Positions 25,698 through 33,921 of a stretch of DNA of 49,029 nucleotides are shown one piece after another. The notes below the pieces were generated by a model, which was given only the letters and a program-made list of their open reading frames with translations, was not told the DNA's origin and made no database searches. Each line of letters starts with the position of its first letter. The stretch's first letter is position 1. The stretch covers positions 1 through 49,029 of the forward strand of contig ONCO01000009.1 of assembly GCA_900316365.1 (NCBI GenBank), given 5' to 3'. Origin of the DNA: an uncultured Erysipelotrichaceae bacterium (lineage in GTDB: Bacteria; Bacillota_I; Bacilli_A; RFN20; CAG-826). A program made the position numbers and the translations under genes.

Positions 25698-26423
25698 TTA
25701 ATCCTCCTTGGTGATGGTCGTTCCAACGTCTTCGCCTTTCAAAACTTTCTCGAAGTTGGAGCGTTCGTCCATGTTAAATACGCGGACTTGTATGTCTTTT
25801 CCCTGTAACATCGCCACAGCGGTGAGGTCCATGACCCCGAGCTGTCTGTTGACGACTTCGTGGAAACTAAGACGCTTGATCATCTTGGCGTTCGGGTTCT
25901 TCCTTGGATCGGAATCGAAGACTCCATCAACGCCGTTTTTGGCCATGAGAATGGCATCGGCGCCAACCTCAAGGGCTCTTAAGGTCGCGCAGCTATCGGT
26001 GGTGAAATAAGGGTTGCCAGTGCCACCAGCGAAGACGACGACGCGTCCCTTTTCAAGATGGTGGACTGCTTTGCGGCGGATATATGGCTCGCAGCATTGT
26101 GGGACGTTGATGGCGCTCATGACGCGGCATTCAATGTTCTTGAGTTCGACGGCGTTCTGGATGGCCATGGCATTCATGATGGTGCCAAGCATTCCCATGT
26201 AATCGCCCTGGGCCTGCTCGATGCCGATCTTGTCGCTCATTCTGCCACGCCAGATGTTGCCGGCGCCGACAACGATGCCGACCTGAGTGCCTGCGTCGCA
26301 AGCCTCTTTGACCACGTCAGCGATCATCTCGAGTTTCTTGCGATCATAGATCGAATGGTCATTCTCGTCCTGAAGCGCTTCGCCGGAGACCTTCAGGATT
26401 ATTCTTTTGTACACGCTTTTCAT
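25698..26423 (-). CDS. pyrH: UMP kinase
   Basis: This amino-acid-kinase-fold enzyme phosphorylates UMP to UDP in pyrimidine nucleotide synthesis and is usually hexameric. The 241-residue chain begins YKRIILKVSGEAL and contains VVGAGNIWRGR, GNPYFTTDS and the family's DPRKNPNAK segment. The ATG at 26423 has no ribosome-binding site. A consensus TATAAT ends nine bases before it (26433-26438), so a leaderless transcript of pyrH-frr is predicted. The gene follows the tsf terminator at 26512-26540. Confidence 0.96.
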   Translation of the reverse strand: MKSVYKRIILKVSGEALQDENDHSIYDRKKLEMIADVVKEACDAGTQVGIVVGAGNIWRGRMSDKIGIEQAQGDYMGMLGTIMNAMAIQNAVELKNIECRVMSAINVPQCCEPYIRRKAVHHLEKGRVVVFAGGTGNPYFTTDSCATLRALEVGADAILMAKNGVDGVFDSDPRKNPNAKMIKRLSFHEVVNRQLGVMDLTAVAMLQGKDIQVRVFNMDERSNFEKVLKGEDVGTTITKED

Positions 26424-26432
26424 ATTGGACTA

Positions 26433-26438
26433 ATTATA
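26433..26438 (-). promoter_or_regulatory. -10 element of pyrH
   Basis: Consensus TATAAT on the minus strand, nine bases before the pyrH ATG and downstream of the tsf terminator. No good -35 is seen at standard spacing. Confidence 0.5.
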
Positions 26439-26511
26439 AGCCAAAAGGTGCGCGCCCGCGAGGGGCAAGAGCATTTATGTGTCTTTCCCATCAATTTAGG
26501 CCATTTTGTAT

Positions 26512-26540
26512 AGAAAAAACCGCCTCGCGAGGAGACGGTT
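26512..26540 (-). terminator. Terminator after rpsB-tsf
   Basis: A 9-bp stem (AACCGTCTC / GAGGCGGTT, one G-T pair) with a 5-base loop, then TTTTTT, on the minus strand. Confidence 0.88.
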
Positions 26541-26564
26541 CGTTGGTTGTTTTCGAAGGGCGAA

Positions 26565-27398
26565 TTACTTCGCGATGCCTTCGCCGACCTGGTAGCGGAA
26601 GAACTTGATGACTTTCGCATCGGCAGCCTTGAGGACCTGACCGACGGTCTGGTTTGGATCAAGGATGTAGCCCTGGAGGGTTAAGCAGGAGGTGCTGAGA
26701 ACCTTATCGACTTTGCGTTCGATGATGTTGTTGAGCATAGCCTCTGGTTTGCCAGCGAGCTTTGGATCAGCGGCGACTTCGGCCTTGGCGATGTTTCTTT
26801 CTCTGTCGCGGTCAGCGGCTGGGACATCTTCAAGAGCGATGTAGCTTGGGTTGTTGGCGGCGATGGACATGGCGATTGGCTTGGCGATTTCCGCAACGGC
26901 CTTGTCGAACTGGACGAGGACGCCGATCTTGCCGTTCATGTGGCTATAGACGCCGAAGGACTGGCCTTCTTCGAGTTTGACGATCTCGAAGCGGCGGAGA
27001 TCGAACTTCTCACCCATGGCAACGGTGGCATCGGCGAAGAGGTGGGCGGTGAGCTCACGGGCTTCTTCAACGGTGGCTGGTTCCTTTTCCATGAGGATGT
27101 CGAGGACGCCTTCAACGAGGGCGTGGAACTTATCGGAAGCGGAGACGAAGTCGGTTTCGCAGTTGACTTCGACGATCGCGGCTTTGCCGCACTTATCGCA
27201 GACGCGGAAGGCAGCTAAGCCTTCAGCGGCGGTACGGCTGGCTTTGGAAGCAGCCTTGGCGATTCCCTTCTCACGGAGGAAATCGATGGCCTTTTCGATG
27301 TCGCCGTCGGTGGAAAGAAGAGCTTTCTTGCAATCCATGATGCCGGCTCCGGTGCGATCACGGAGGGCTTTGATTAAATCAATGGTAACGGCAGCCAT
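26565..27398 (-). CDS. tsf: Elongation factor Ts
   Basis: EF-Ts recharges EF-Tu by exchanging GDP for GTP. The 277-residue protein begins with the UBA-like domain containing LRDRTGAGIMDCKKAL and has the core motif VNCETDFVSASDKF. Its C-terminal half carries GEGIAK at the end. The ATG overlaps the rpsB stop by one base (TAATG) with GAGGAG upstream, so translation is coupled to rpsB, the usual partner. A terminator follows 25 bases after the stop. Confidence 0.97.
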   Translation of the reverse strand: MAAVTIDLIKALRDRTGAGIMDCKKALLSTDGDIEKAIDFLREKGIAKAASKASRTAAEGLAAFRVCDKCGKAAIVEVNCETDFVSASDKFHALVEGVLDILMEKEPATVEEARELTAHLFADATVAMGEKFDLRRFEIVKLEEGQSFGVYSHMNGKIGVLVQFDKAVAEIAKPIAMSIAANNPSYIALEDVPAADRDRERNIAKAEVAADPKLAGKPEAMLNNIIERKVDKVLSTSCLTLQGYILDPNQTVGQVLKAADAKVIKFFRYQVGEGIAK

Positions 27399-28420
27399 TA
27401 TTTGGACTCCTCAGCGGCTGGAGCGGCAGCTTCAGCTTCGGCTGGTTTTTCTTCGGCCTTGGCAGCTTCCTGCTGAGCCTTGTAAGCCTGACGGCGGGCC
27501 ATTCTTTCGGCCTGCATCTTGGCATAGCGCTCTTCACGCTCTTTGCGAGCCTGACGGATAGCGGCTTTGCGCTGTTCGTTGGCGATATCGGCGACGCGGA
27601 TCGCATCGACCATGGTGGCCTCAGCGCCTTCGTCTTTGGTGTAAGCAACTTCGGTGACACCACCACGGGCCTCGACAACGGCGTCGGCTAAGACACCAAC
27701 GAGGAGTTTGATGGCGCTGGAAGCATCATTGTTGGATGGGATTGGGAAGTCAACGGTGTCTGGGTCATCGGAGGTGTCGCAGATGGCGAACACTGGGATG
27801 CCAAGCTTCTTGGCTTCGGCGACAGCGTTATGTTCGACGGTTGGGTCGACGAGAACGATGGCGTTTGGAAGACGGCGCATTTCTTTGATGCCTTCGAGGT
27901 TCTTCTGGAGCTTAGCAAGTTCCTTGCGGAGAACGGCGACTTCCTTCTTTGGAAGTTTGTCGAAGGTGCCATCAGCTTCCTGGGCCTCTAAGTCGCGGAG
28001 ATACTTGGTGCGATTGAGGATGGTGCGGAAGTTGGTGAGGGTACCACCTAACCAGCGGTTGGTGATGTAGAAGGAGCCAGAGCGGACAGCTTCGTCGATG
28101 ACGATCTGCTGGGACTGTGGCTTGGTGCCGACGAAGAGGATCTTGCCGCCTTCGGCAACGATCGCTTTGAGGGCTTTGTAGGAAGCGTTGACTCTTTCAA
28201 CGGTCTTGGCAAGATCGATGATGTAGATGCCATTGCGGGCGCCATAGATGAAGCGGCCCATCTTTGGGTTCCACTTTCTGGTCTGGTGTCCGAAGTGAAC
28301 TCCCGCTTCGAGGAGTTTCTTCATGGTGATGATCGGAGCGTTTGGATCATGCATGACCTCGGCCATGGTTGGCTGAGGATTTTCCGCCTCAACGACGGTT
28401 TCCTTGATTTCGTCACTCAT
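27398..28420 (-). CDS. rpsB: 30S ribosomal protein S2 with extended termini
   Basis: S2 is a 30S subunit protein needed for S1-like mRNA binding and subunit assembly. The conserved body starts at about residue 33 (MKKLLEAGVHFGHQTRKWNPKM) and includes RWLGGTLTNF and PVFAICDTSDDPD. The chain is 340 residues against about 245 in Bacillus. The excess is an acidic N-terminal extension of about 32 residues and a basic-then-Glu/Ala-rich C-terminal tail (about 265-340, RKEREERYAKMQAER). The start at 28420 has an ideal GGAGGT seven bases upstream. It is cotranscribed with tsf and preceded by a structured leader. Confidence 0.96.
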   Translation of the reverse strand: MSDEIKETVVEAENPQPTMAEVMHDPNAPIITMKKLLEAGVHFGHQTRKWNPKMGRFIYGARNGIYIIDLAKTVERVNASYKALKAIVAEGGKILFVGTKPQSQQIVIDEAVRSGSFYITNRWLGGTLTNFRTILNRTKYLRDLEAQEADGTFDKLPKKEVAVLRKELAKLQKNLEGIKEMRRLPNAIVLVDPTVEHNAVAEAKKLGIPVFAICDTSDDPDTVDFPIPSNNDASSAIKLLVGVLADAVVEARGGVTEVAYTKDEGAEATMVDAIRVADIANEQRKAAIRQARKEREERYAKMQAERMARRQAYKAQQEAAKAEEKPAEAEAAAPAAEESK

Positions 28421-28558
28421 TTTGGTGACCTCCATTCGTTTATGCCTCCCCTGTTTCGAAGAACTGACCACCGATTCGCTTTTTAAGCTTTTTCGCCCGA
28501 ATCGGAACACGGCGTTCCATCCACAGGGTGCGTATTTGACCCTCTCTAAAGAGAGCCG
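28421..28558 (-). ncRNA. Putative structured 5' leader of rpsB-tsf mRNA
   Basis: The gap upstream of rpsB encodes a leader of about 137 bases from the predicted promoter. It contains three local hairpins: CTCTC/GAGAG around TTTA (28542-28555), GGAAC/GTTCC (28504-28518), and an 8-bp CCGATTCG/CGAATCGG stem with a 19-base loop (28471-28505). The second and third overlap by two bases and may be alternatives. Autogenous control by S2 is known in other bacteria; here it is an inference. Confidence 0.45.
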
Positions 28559-28564
28559 ACTGAA

Positions 28565-28593
28565 AGTATACGCTTTTCTTTCGTAAACGAAAA
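28565..28593 (-). promoter_or_regulatory. Promoter of rpsB-tsf
   Basis: The -10 TATACT (28565-28570) has a weak -35 TTTTCG (28588-28593) at 17 bases on the minus strand. Confidence 0.5.
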
Positions 28594-28642
28594 GGATTTT
28601 TACTCCAGGCCCTTTAAGGGACTTAAAAAGAAACGATAGCCA

Positions 28643-29551
28643 CTACTTTTTGTGAGCTCTCGGGAAAAACTTGTCGTATTGCTCTTGGAGGTTCTTCTTG
28701 GTGATATGGGTATAAACCTGGGTAGTATCGATGGACTCATGCCCAAGGAGTTCTTGGATCATACGTAAATCCGCGCCTTTCTCCAGCAAGTGGGTGGCGA
28801 AAGAATGCCTTAGTTCATGCGGATGGAGGTTGAGATGGATTCCGGTTTTGTTCTGGATTTCGGTGAGGATGAATTCGAGACCCCTGACGGTTAAGCCACG
28901 ACCAGAGGCATTAAGGAAGAACTTGTCGCTTGGTCGAGGGTCTTTGTTTCTCGCCGCCAATACCGGACGGAGTTCTTTCGCGTATTTCACCATCGCATTG
29001 GAGGCGGTTTTGGAGAATGGGACGATACGCTCTTTCTTGCCCTTACCAAAGACACGGATAATGCGTTGGCTATAGTCGATTTCCCTGGCGGTCAGACCAA
29101 CGAGTTCCGATGCTCGAAGACCGGAAGCATATAGCAATTCGAGGATGGCTTGGTCACGGATCATGAGGTCATCGTCACGCTTCTTATTCGCGTCGAAGAG
29201 CTCATCGATTTCGTCTAAAAAGAGCACACGGGGGTATCTAATTTCCGATTTTGGGGATTTCACGAAACGGAACGGATTGAGGGTGACGTAGCCCTTTTTA
29301 ATCATGAAATCGTAGAACCCCCTAAGGGCGGACATCCTTCTTTGGCAGCTCCTCTTGCTGATTCCCCTACTGATCTCGGTCATCAGGAAATTGCGGACGA
29401 TCATCGCGTCGACCTTATCGAAGAGGACGCCTTCGTTATTGATGTAATCGAAAAAGATGTCGATATCCTTCTGGTAGCTATCGACAGTCTTCTCGGAGTA
29501 ATTCTTGACCATCAAGAGGTGGTCGCAATATTCGCGTTCTGGCTTATTCAT
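28643..29551 (-). CDS. xerC: Tyrosine site-specific recombinase XerC/CodV
   Basis: This 302-residue tyrosine recombinase most likely resolves chromosome dimers at dif together with a second Xer protein. It has the N-terminal SAM-like core-binding domain (about 1-95) and the catalytic domain with the full set: Arg146 (SGLRASEL), Lys170/172 (GKGKKERIVP), His245 and Arg248 (HELRHSFATH), His271 (LGHESIDTTQVY) and nucleophile Tyr280. XerC is preferred over XerD because the order dprA-topA-trmFO-xerC matches B. subtilis codV. Its start overlaps trmFO by 8 bases. The usual clpQ-clpY-codY genes that follow codV are absent; rpsB comes next. It shows no sign of being a phage integrase. Confidence 0.92.
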   Translation of the reverse strand: MNKPEREYCDHLLMVKNYSEKTVDSYQKDIDIFFDYINNEGVLFDKVDAMIVRNFLMTEISRGISKRSCQRRMSALRGFYDFMIKKGYVTLNPFRFVKSPKSEIRYPRVLFLDEIDELFDANKKRDDDLMIRDQAILELLYASGLRASELVGLTAREIDYSQRIIRVFGKGKKERIVPFSKTASNAMVKYAKELRPVLAARNKDPRPSDKFFLNASGRGLTVRGLEFILTEIQNKTGIHLNLHPHELRHSFATHLLEKGADLRMIQELLGHESIDTTQVYTHITKKNLQEQYDKFFPRAHKK

Positions 29552-30827
29552 CGAGTTCTGCCTGATACGATTGTACCAAAGCTAGACTTCGCATAATAAG
29601 TTCTTCTCGTTTATCTTTCGGGCAAGGCGGGAGCAAGGCCCAGTTGGCATTCATCGGGGCGAAATGCTTCGACGAGGCCGAAACGATGTAATCATTCAAA
29701 GCGCCCAAAATGGTTTCTCTTGGGAATGGCTTAAATTCTTTGCCGTTTTCTTTCTGGTCGAAATAGATTGCGGCGAGGATGCCCATGGCGGCGCTTTCGA
29801 CATAGCCTTCAACGCCGGAAAGCTGTCCAGCGATATAAACGTCCGGTCTTTCCTTGAGGGTTAAGTCTCTCGATAAGACCTTAGGCGCGTTGATATAGGC
29901 GTTTCTGTGCATCAAGCCATAACGGAGGAATTCCGCATTCTCCAAACCAGGGATCATACGGAAAACCCTTCTTTGTTCTGGATAGGTGAGATTGGTCTGG
30001 AAACCGACGATGTTGTAATAGTCGCCGAGTTTGGTGTCCTGACGGAGCTGGACGACCGCAAAGGCGCGAGAGCCATCAGGTTTCTCTAAGCCAACCGGTT
30101 TTAATGGACCATGACGTAAGGTCTCTGGGCCGCGAGAGGCAATAACCTCAACTGGTAAGCAAGCCTCAAAGTACTTGGTGTCAAATTCGTGGAGCAAGGC
30201 TTTATCCGCGGTCACGAGCGCATTGATGAAGGCGTAATACTCCTCGCGATTGAATGGGCAATTGATATAAGAGGCATCGCCTTTGTCGTAACGGGACTTA
30301 AAGTAAGCTTTCTCGAAATTGATGGAGTCTTTCTTCACGATTGGCGCGGAAGCGTCAAAGAAAGAGAGGCTTTTTTCACCTACAATCTGGCCTAAATTGG
30401 CTAAGAGGGTTTCGCCGGTCAACGGGCCAGTAGCTAAGATTGCCGGTCCTTCAGGAATCTCTAAGACCTCTTCTTCGTGGAGGATGAGGTTGGGGAATGA
30501 CTTGAGTTTGTCGGTGATATAGGAGGCGAAAAGCTCACGGTCAACGCCTAAGGCGTTACCGCTTGGGACCTCACTTACAGCAGCGGCTTCCATCATGATG
30601 GAGCCGAGGATCTTCATCTCGCCTTTAAGCAAACCGCAGGCGTTGGTTAACTCTTTGTTCTTCAAGGAGTTGGAGCAGACAAGCTCGCCAAAAAGGGCGC
30701 TTTCATGCGCGCCGTCTTGGACTTTAGGTCTCCTCTCGTAAAGATGGACTTCATAGCCTTTCTTGAGGAGGTAATATGCAGCTTCGGAGCCAGCTAAGCC
30801 AGCTCCGATAATCGAAATCTTTTTCAT
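29544..30827 (-). CDS. trmFO: tRNA (uracil-54-C5)-methyltransferase, folate-dependent
   Basis: TrmFO (Gid) makes ribothymidine at position 54 of tRNA using methylene-tetrahydrofolate and FAD. The 427-residue chain opens with the dinucleotide-binding motif IIGAGLAGSEAAYYLLKKG and the following YERRP. It contains the family motifs LVCSNSLKN, GPLTGETLL, RGPETLRHGPLKPVGL and GQLSGVEGYVESAAMG. Its ATG overlaps the topA stop by one base, and it overlaps xerC by 8, so topA-trmFO-xerC is one operon. Confidence 0.96.
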   Translation of the reverse strand: MKKISIIGAGLAGSEAAYYLLKKGYEVHLYERRPKVQDGAHESALFGELVCSNSLKNKELTNACGLLKGEMKILGSIMMEAAAVSEVPSGNALGVDRELFASYITDKLKSFPNLILHEEEVLEIPEGPAILATGPLTGETLLANLGQIVGEKSLSFFDASAPIVKKDSINFEKAYFKSRYDKGDASYINCPFNREEYYAFINALVTADKALLHEFDTKYFEACLPVEVIASRGPETLRHGPLKPVGLEKPDGSRAFAVVQLRQDTKLGDYYNIVGFQTNLTYPEQRRVFRMIPGLENAEFLRYGLMHRNAYINAPKVLSRDLTLKERPDVYIAGQLSGVEGYVESAAMGILAAIYFDQKENGKEFKPFPRETILGALNDYIVSASSKHFAPMNANWALLPPCPKDKREELIMRSLALVQSYQAELDE

Positions 30828-32962
30828 TACTCGCCCTTTTTAGCGCCCTTCTTATCATCGAGCCATTCGTGATAACGGCATTTCGGGTAGTTGGTACAGC
30901 CGAGGAATTTCGCGCGTTTGCCTTCTTTGAGGACAAGATAGCCTTCCTTGCAGGATGGGCACTTCTTGACGTAATCGGCTTCGCTATATTGGACTTTAGC
31001 CTTCTTTGGGGCGGCATTTTCTTCCGCTTTGATGTAATCGCAGTTTGGATAGCCGGAGCAACCGATGAAGGTCTTTCCGCGACGGTTCTTCTTGATGACG
31101 AGAGGTTTGCCGCACTTCGGGCAAAGCTCGCCGGTTTCCTTTGGTTCGTCCTCAGGATTCTTCTTCATGTAATGGCACTTCGGATAGTTGGAGCAACCAA
31201 CGAAAGTACCGAACTTAGAACGACGGACGACAAGTGGAGCGCCGCATTCTGGGCAGGTTTCGCCAGTTTCTTCTGGGGCGTCTTTCCACATGACCTTCTC
31301 GACGTCCTGGAACTTCTTCATGAATGGATCGTAGAAGTTATTCATGGCCTCGAGCCACTTCTGTTCGCCTTTTTCGATCTGGTCTAACGTGTTCTCCATG
31401 TTGGCGGTATATTCAGTCGAAACAATCTCCGGGAAGTACTTAGCAAGAACAAGGGTAGTACGGATACCTTGCTCAGTCGGGGTTAAGATACCTCCTTTGG
31501 AGGTAACATATCCGCTCTTCTGAAGGGTTTGGATGGTAGTCGCATAGGTGGATGGACGGCCAATGCCCTTTTCTTCCATGAGCTTAACAACCTTCGCTTC
31601 GCTATAAGCTGCTGGAGGCTGGGTGAATTTCTGTTCTTTCTTCTTCTCGTTGACCTGATAGGATGCGCCCTGACTTAAAGCCGGGAGTTCCTTGGCGGAA
31701 TCCTCGATGAAGGTGTCGATGGCCTCATAACCTTTGAAGAGGGTATGGGAACCGCTGACGGTGAAGGTTAAACCATTGCCAGAGAAAGTGGCTTTGGTCT
31801 CTTCGACGACTTTCGGAGCCATCAAAGAGGCCATGGCTCTGTCATAGATCAAGCGATAAAGCTTCGCTTCATCAGCAGTGACGTATTTGGAGACAATCTC
31901 TGGGGTACGATGGGTGCCGGTAGGACGAATGGCTTCGTGGGCATCCTGGGTAAGGGCGCCTTTCTTGGCGGACTTAACGTAACCTACATATTCTTTACCG
32001 AAGGTTTCGATGATGAATGGTTCGGCGTGTCTCTTAAAGAACTCTGGGCTGATACGGGCAGAGTCAGTACGCATATAGGTGATCAAACCGACATTCTCGC
32101 CGGCAATCTCAAGACCTTCGTAAAGCCTTTGGGCGATGGACTGGGTCTTATTTGGGGAGAACTTATAACGGTTATAGGCCTCCTGTTGCATGGTGGAGGT
32201 GGTGAATGGAAACTTCGGTTCGACCTTCTTCTTGCTGGTATCAAGAGCGGTTAACTCAAGGTATTCAGGGATGCGGTCGAGGATTTCCTTGGCTTCGATT
32301 TCGTTATGGATCTTCACGGCCTTTCCGTCGACTTTAGCTAAGCTAAGGTTGATGGATTTGCCGTTAACAAGGACAGAGATTTCGACGGTCCAATACTCTT
32401 CTGGAACGAAGGCTTTTCTCTCCGCGTCATTATCGACGATCATCTTCAAGGTAACGGACTGCACGCGTCCCGCGGACTTTGAGCCCATCTTCTTCTGAAG
32501 TAAGGAAGAGAGCTTAAAGCCGATGATGCGGTCATACATGCGGCGAGTCATCTGAGAATCGACGAGATTCATGTCGATGTATTTCGGGTTTTCGATGGCC
32601 TCCATGATGGCTGGCTTGGTGATTTCATGGAATTGGAGGCGTTTTGTAGTCGATAAATCGAGATGGAGCACCTCGGCAAGGTGCCACGAAATAGCCTCAC
32701 CTTCGCGGTCAGGGTCGGTTGCAAGAAGGACTTCGTCGGCCTTCTTCGCTTCCATTTTAAGTTCGTTTACGATCTTGGATTTGCCAGAGCTAAGGGTCCA
32801 GTCTGGCTTATAATCATGCTCAACATCAATGCCCAAGCCGCCCTTTCCGTGCATGGAGAGGTCGCGGATGTGGCCTTGGCTGGCAACAACCTTATAGCCG
32901 TCGCCTAAGTAACGGCCGATGGTGATGGATTTGTGTGGTGACTCAACGATAACTAACTTCAT
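30827..32962 (-). CDS. topA: DNA topoisomerase I
   Basis: This type IA topoisomerase relaxes negative supercoils. The 711-residue protein starts MKLVIVESPHKS with a Toprim domain (acidic triad region ATDPDREGEA), then the core with catalytic Tyr296 in GLITYMRTDS. Three C-terminal zinc ribbons (about 560-690) each have a CPxC...GCxxYPxC pattern. The start at 32962 is chosen because homologues begin with KLVIVESP. No Shine-Dalgarno sequence precedes it and the predicted leader is only about 12 bases from the promoter at 32982-33009. Confidence 0.97.
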   Translation of the reverse strand: MKLVIVESPHKSITIGRYLGDGYKVVASQGHIRDLSMHGKGGLGIDVEHDYKPDWTLSSGKSKIVNELKMEAKKADEVLLATDPDREGEAISWHLAEVLHLDLSTTKRLQFHEITKPAIMEAIENPKYIDMNLVDSQMTRRMYDRIIGFKLSSLLQKKMGSKSAGRVQSVTLKMIVDNDAERKAFVPEEYWTVEISVLVNGKSINLSLAKVDGKAVKIHNEIEAKEILDRIPEYLELTALDTSKKKVEPKFPFTTSTMQQEAYNRYKFSPNKTQSIAQRLYEGLEIAGENVGLITYMRTDSARISPEFFKRHAEPFIIETFGKEYVGYVKSAKKGALTQDAHEAIRPTGTHRTPEIVSKYVTADEAKLYRLIYDRAMASLMAPKVVEETKATFSGNGLTFTVSGSHTLFKGYEAIDTFIEDSAKELPALSQGASYQVNEKKKEQKFTQPPAAYSEAKVVKLMEEKGIGRPSTYATTIQTLQKSGYVTSKGGILTPTEQGIRTTLVLAKYFPEIVSTEYTANMENTLDQIEKGEQKWLEAMNNFYDPFMKKFQDVEKVMWKDAPEETGETCPECGAPLVVRRSKFGTFVGCSNYPKCHYMKKNPEDEPKETGELCPKCGKPLVIKKNRRGKTFIGCSGYPNCDYIKAEENAAPKKAKVQYSEADYVKKCPSCKEGYLVLKEGKRAKFLGCTNYPKCRYHEWLDDKKGAKKGE

Positions 32963-32981
32963 AACTTGAAAAACGCCACAA

Positions 32982-33009
32982 AATATAAACACTTATTTTG
33001 GCTTGTCAA
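32982..33009 (-). promoter_or_regulatory. Promoter of topA-trmFO-xerC
   Basis: Perfect TTGACA (33004-33009), a 16-base spacer and TATATT (32982-32987) on the minus strand. Confidence 0.75.
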
Positions 33010-33036
33010 ATGGTCAGCACTGCCTCTTCTCTATAT

Positions 33037-33054
33037 ATAAATAAGGTTATTTAT
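33037..33054. promoter_or_regulatory. AT palindrome upstream of the topA promoter
   Basis: A perfect 18-base palindromic sequence (ATAAATAA-GG-TTATTTAT) lies 28 bases upstream of the -35 and 20 bases after the dprA stop. It may be a protein-binding site or part of a weak dprA terminator; no T run follows. Confidence 0.35.
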
Positions 33055-33073
33055 AAGGGGCTGGAAAATTTTT

Positions 33074-33874
33074 TTAGATTTGCACTTTCCCTAGGCAGTT
33101 GAGGATGTCGTCCACGTTCTCGACCAGTGGCGCTCCTTCCTTGATCAGGAGGTTGCATGCGCTACCTTCGTCACCCCGGAAAGGAACCGCCAAAACGTCC
33201 CTACCCATATCGAGGGCGAAAGAGACCGTGATTAAAGTGCCGCTATGTTGATAGGCTTCACCGACGACAACGGCCCTGCCGACCCCGGCGATGATACGAT
33301 TCCTCATCGGGAACTTATCAGGCGTCGGCTGAGTGTCCCCTGGGTATTCGCTGATAAGGAGGCCTTTCTCCTTAATCTCGCTTTGTAAGACAGCATTCTC
33401 CGACGGATAAACATAATCGATGCCATTGCCTAAGACCGCGACGGCTTTTCCATACGGCAAAGCGGCTTCCCCTGCCGCCTTATCGATGCCGATAGCTAAA
33501 CCCGAAGCGACTGTATAGCCTTTCTGGGCCATGCCCTCACAGAGTTTCTTGGCCATTTGGGCGCCGTAATCACTGGCCATTCTGGCTCCAACATAGGAAA
33601 TGACCTTGCTTTCTTCCTGAAGCAAAGAGATGTTCCCGTAGTAATAAAGCGCGAAAGGCGGCTTGTGAGCGTGACGAAGACCTTCTGGGTAGTCCTTGTC
33701 GATGATGGTGGTTACTCCGCATTTAAGGCCCGCTACAAGCTCTTCTACGACGTTATGCTTAGGCACCTCATGATGCTGCACCGCGTGCATGATCTTCTGC
33801 CAATCGCCCTTATGGATTAATGACAAGGCGATAATGATCTTCCTAACTCGTATCTTATTTTCGGTTTCGTCCAT
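33074..33874 (-). CDS. dprA: DNA processing protein DprA (Rossmann core only)
   Basis: DprA binds incoming single-stranded DNA and loads RecA during natural transformation. The 266-residue protein has a short N-terminal helical part and the extended Rossmann fold: YVGARMASDYG, VASGLAIGIDKAAGEAAL, VLGNGIDYVYPSEN, FPMRNRIIAGV and the SGTLITVSFAL segment. It stops after the core, so the C-terminal winged helix found in many homologues is missing. The ATG is preceded by AGGAGGG, but that site forms one arm of a hairpin (33881-33906), so translation or transcription may be controlled there. It sits between rnhB and topA, as in Bacillus. Confidence 0.93.
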   Translation of the reverse strand: MDETENKIRVRKIIIALSLIHKGDWQKIMHAVQHHEVPKHNVVEELVAGLKCGVTTIIDKDYPEGLRHAHKPPFALYYYGNISLLQEESKVISYVGARMASDYGAQMAKKLCEGMAQKGYTVASGLAIGIDKAAGEAALPYGKAVAVLGNGIDYVYPSENAVLQSEIKEKGLLISEYPGDTQPTPDKFPMRNRIIAGVGRAVVVGEAYQHSGTLITVSFALDMGRDVLAVPFRGDEGSACNLLIKEGAPLVENVDDILNCLGKVQI

Positions 33875-33876
33875 TG

Positions 33877-33906
33877 AAAAACCCTCCTTTATAGATGTAG
33901 GAGGGT
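33877..33906 (-). terminator. Terminator-like hairpin overlapping the dprA ribosome-binding site
   Basis: On the minus strand ACCCTCCT (33899-33906) pairs perfectly with AGGAGGGT (33881-33888), followed by TTTTC. The 3' arm contains the dprA Shine-Dalgarno sequence. It resembles a weak terminator of lepB-rbgA-rnhB that also hides the ribosome-binding site. Confidence 0.6.
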
Positions 33907-33921
33907 AAATGGGCTTTTGAA

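Noticed and set aside
28643-29551. Tyrosine recombinase as a sign of a prophage or integrative element
   Set aside because: Its place in dprA-topA-trmFO-xerC and coupled overlaps mark it as housekeeping XerC; no phage genes are near.
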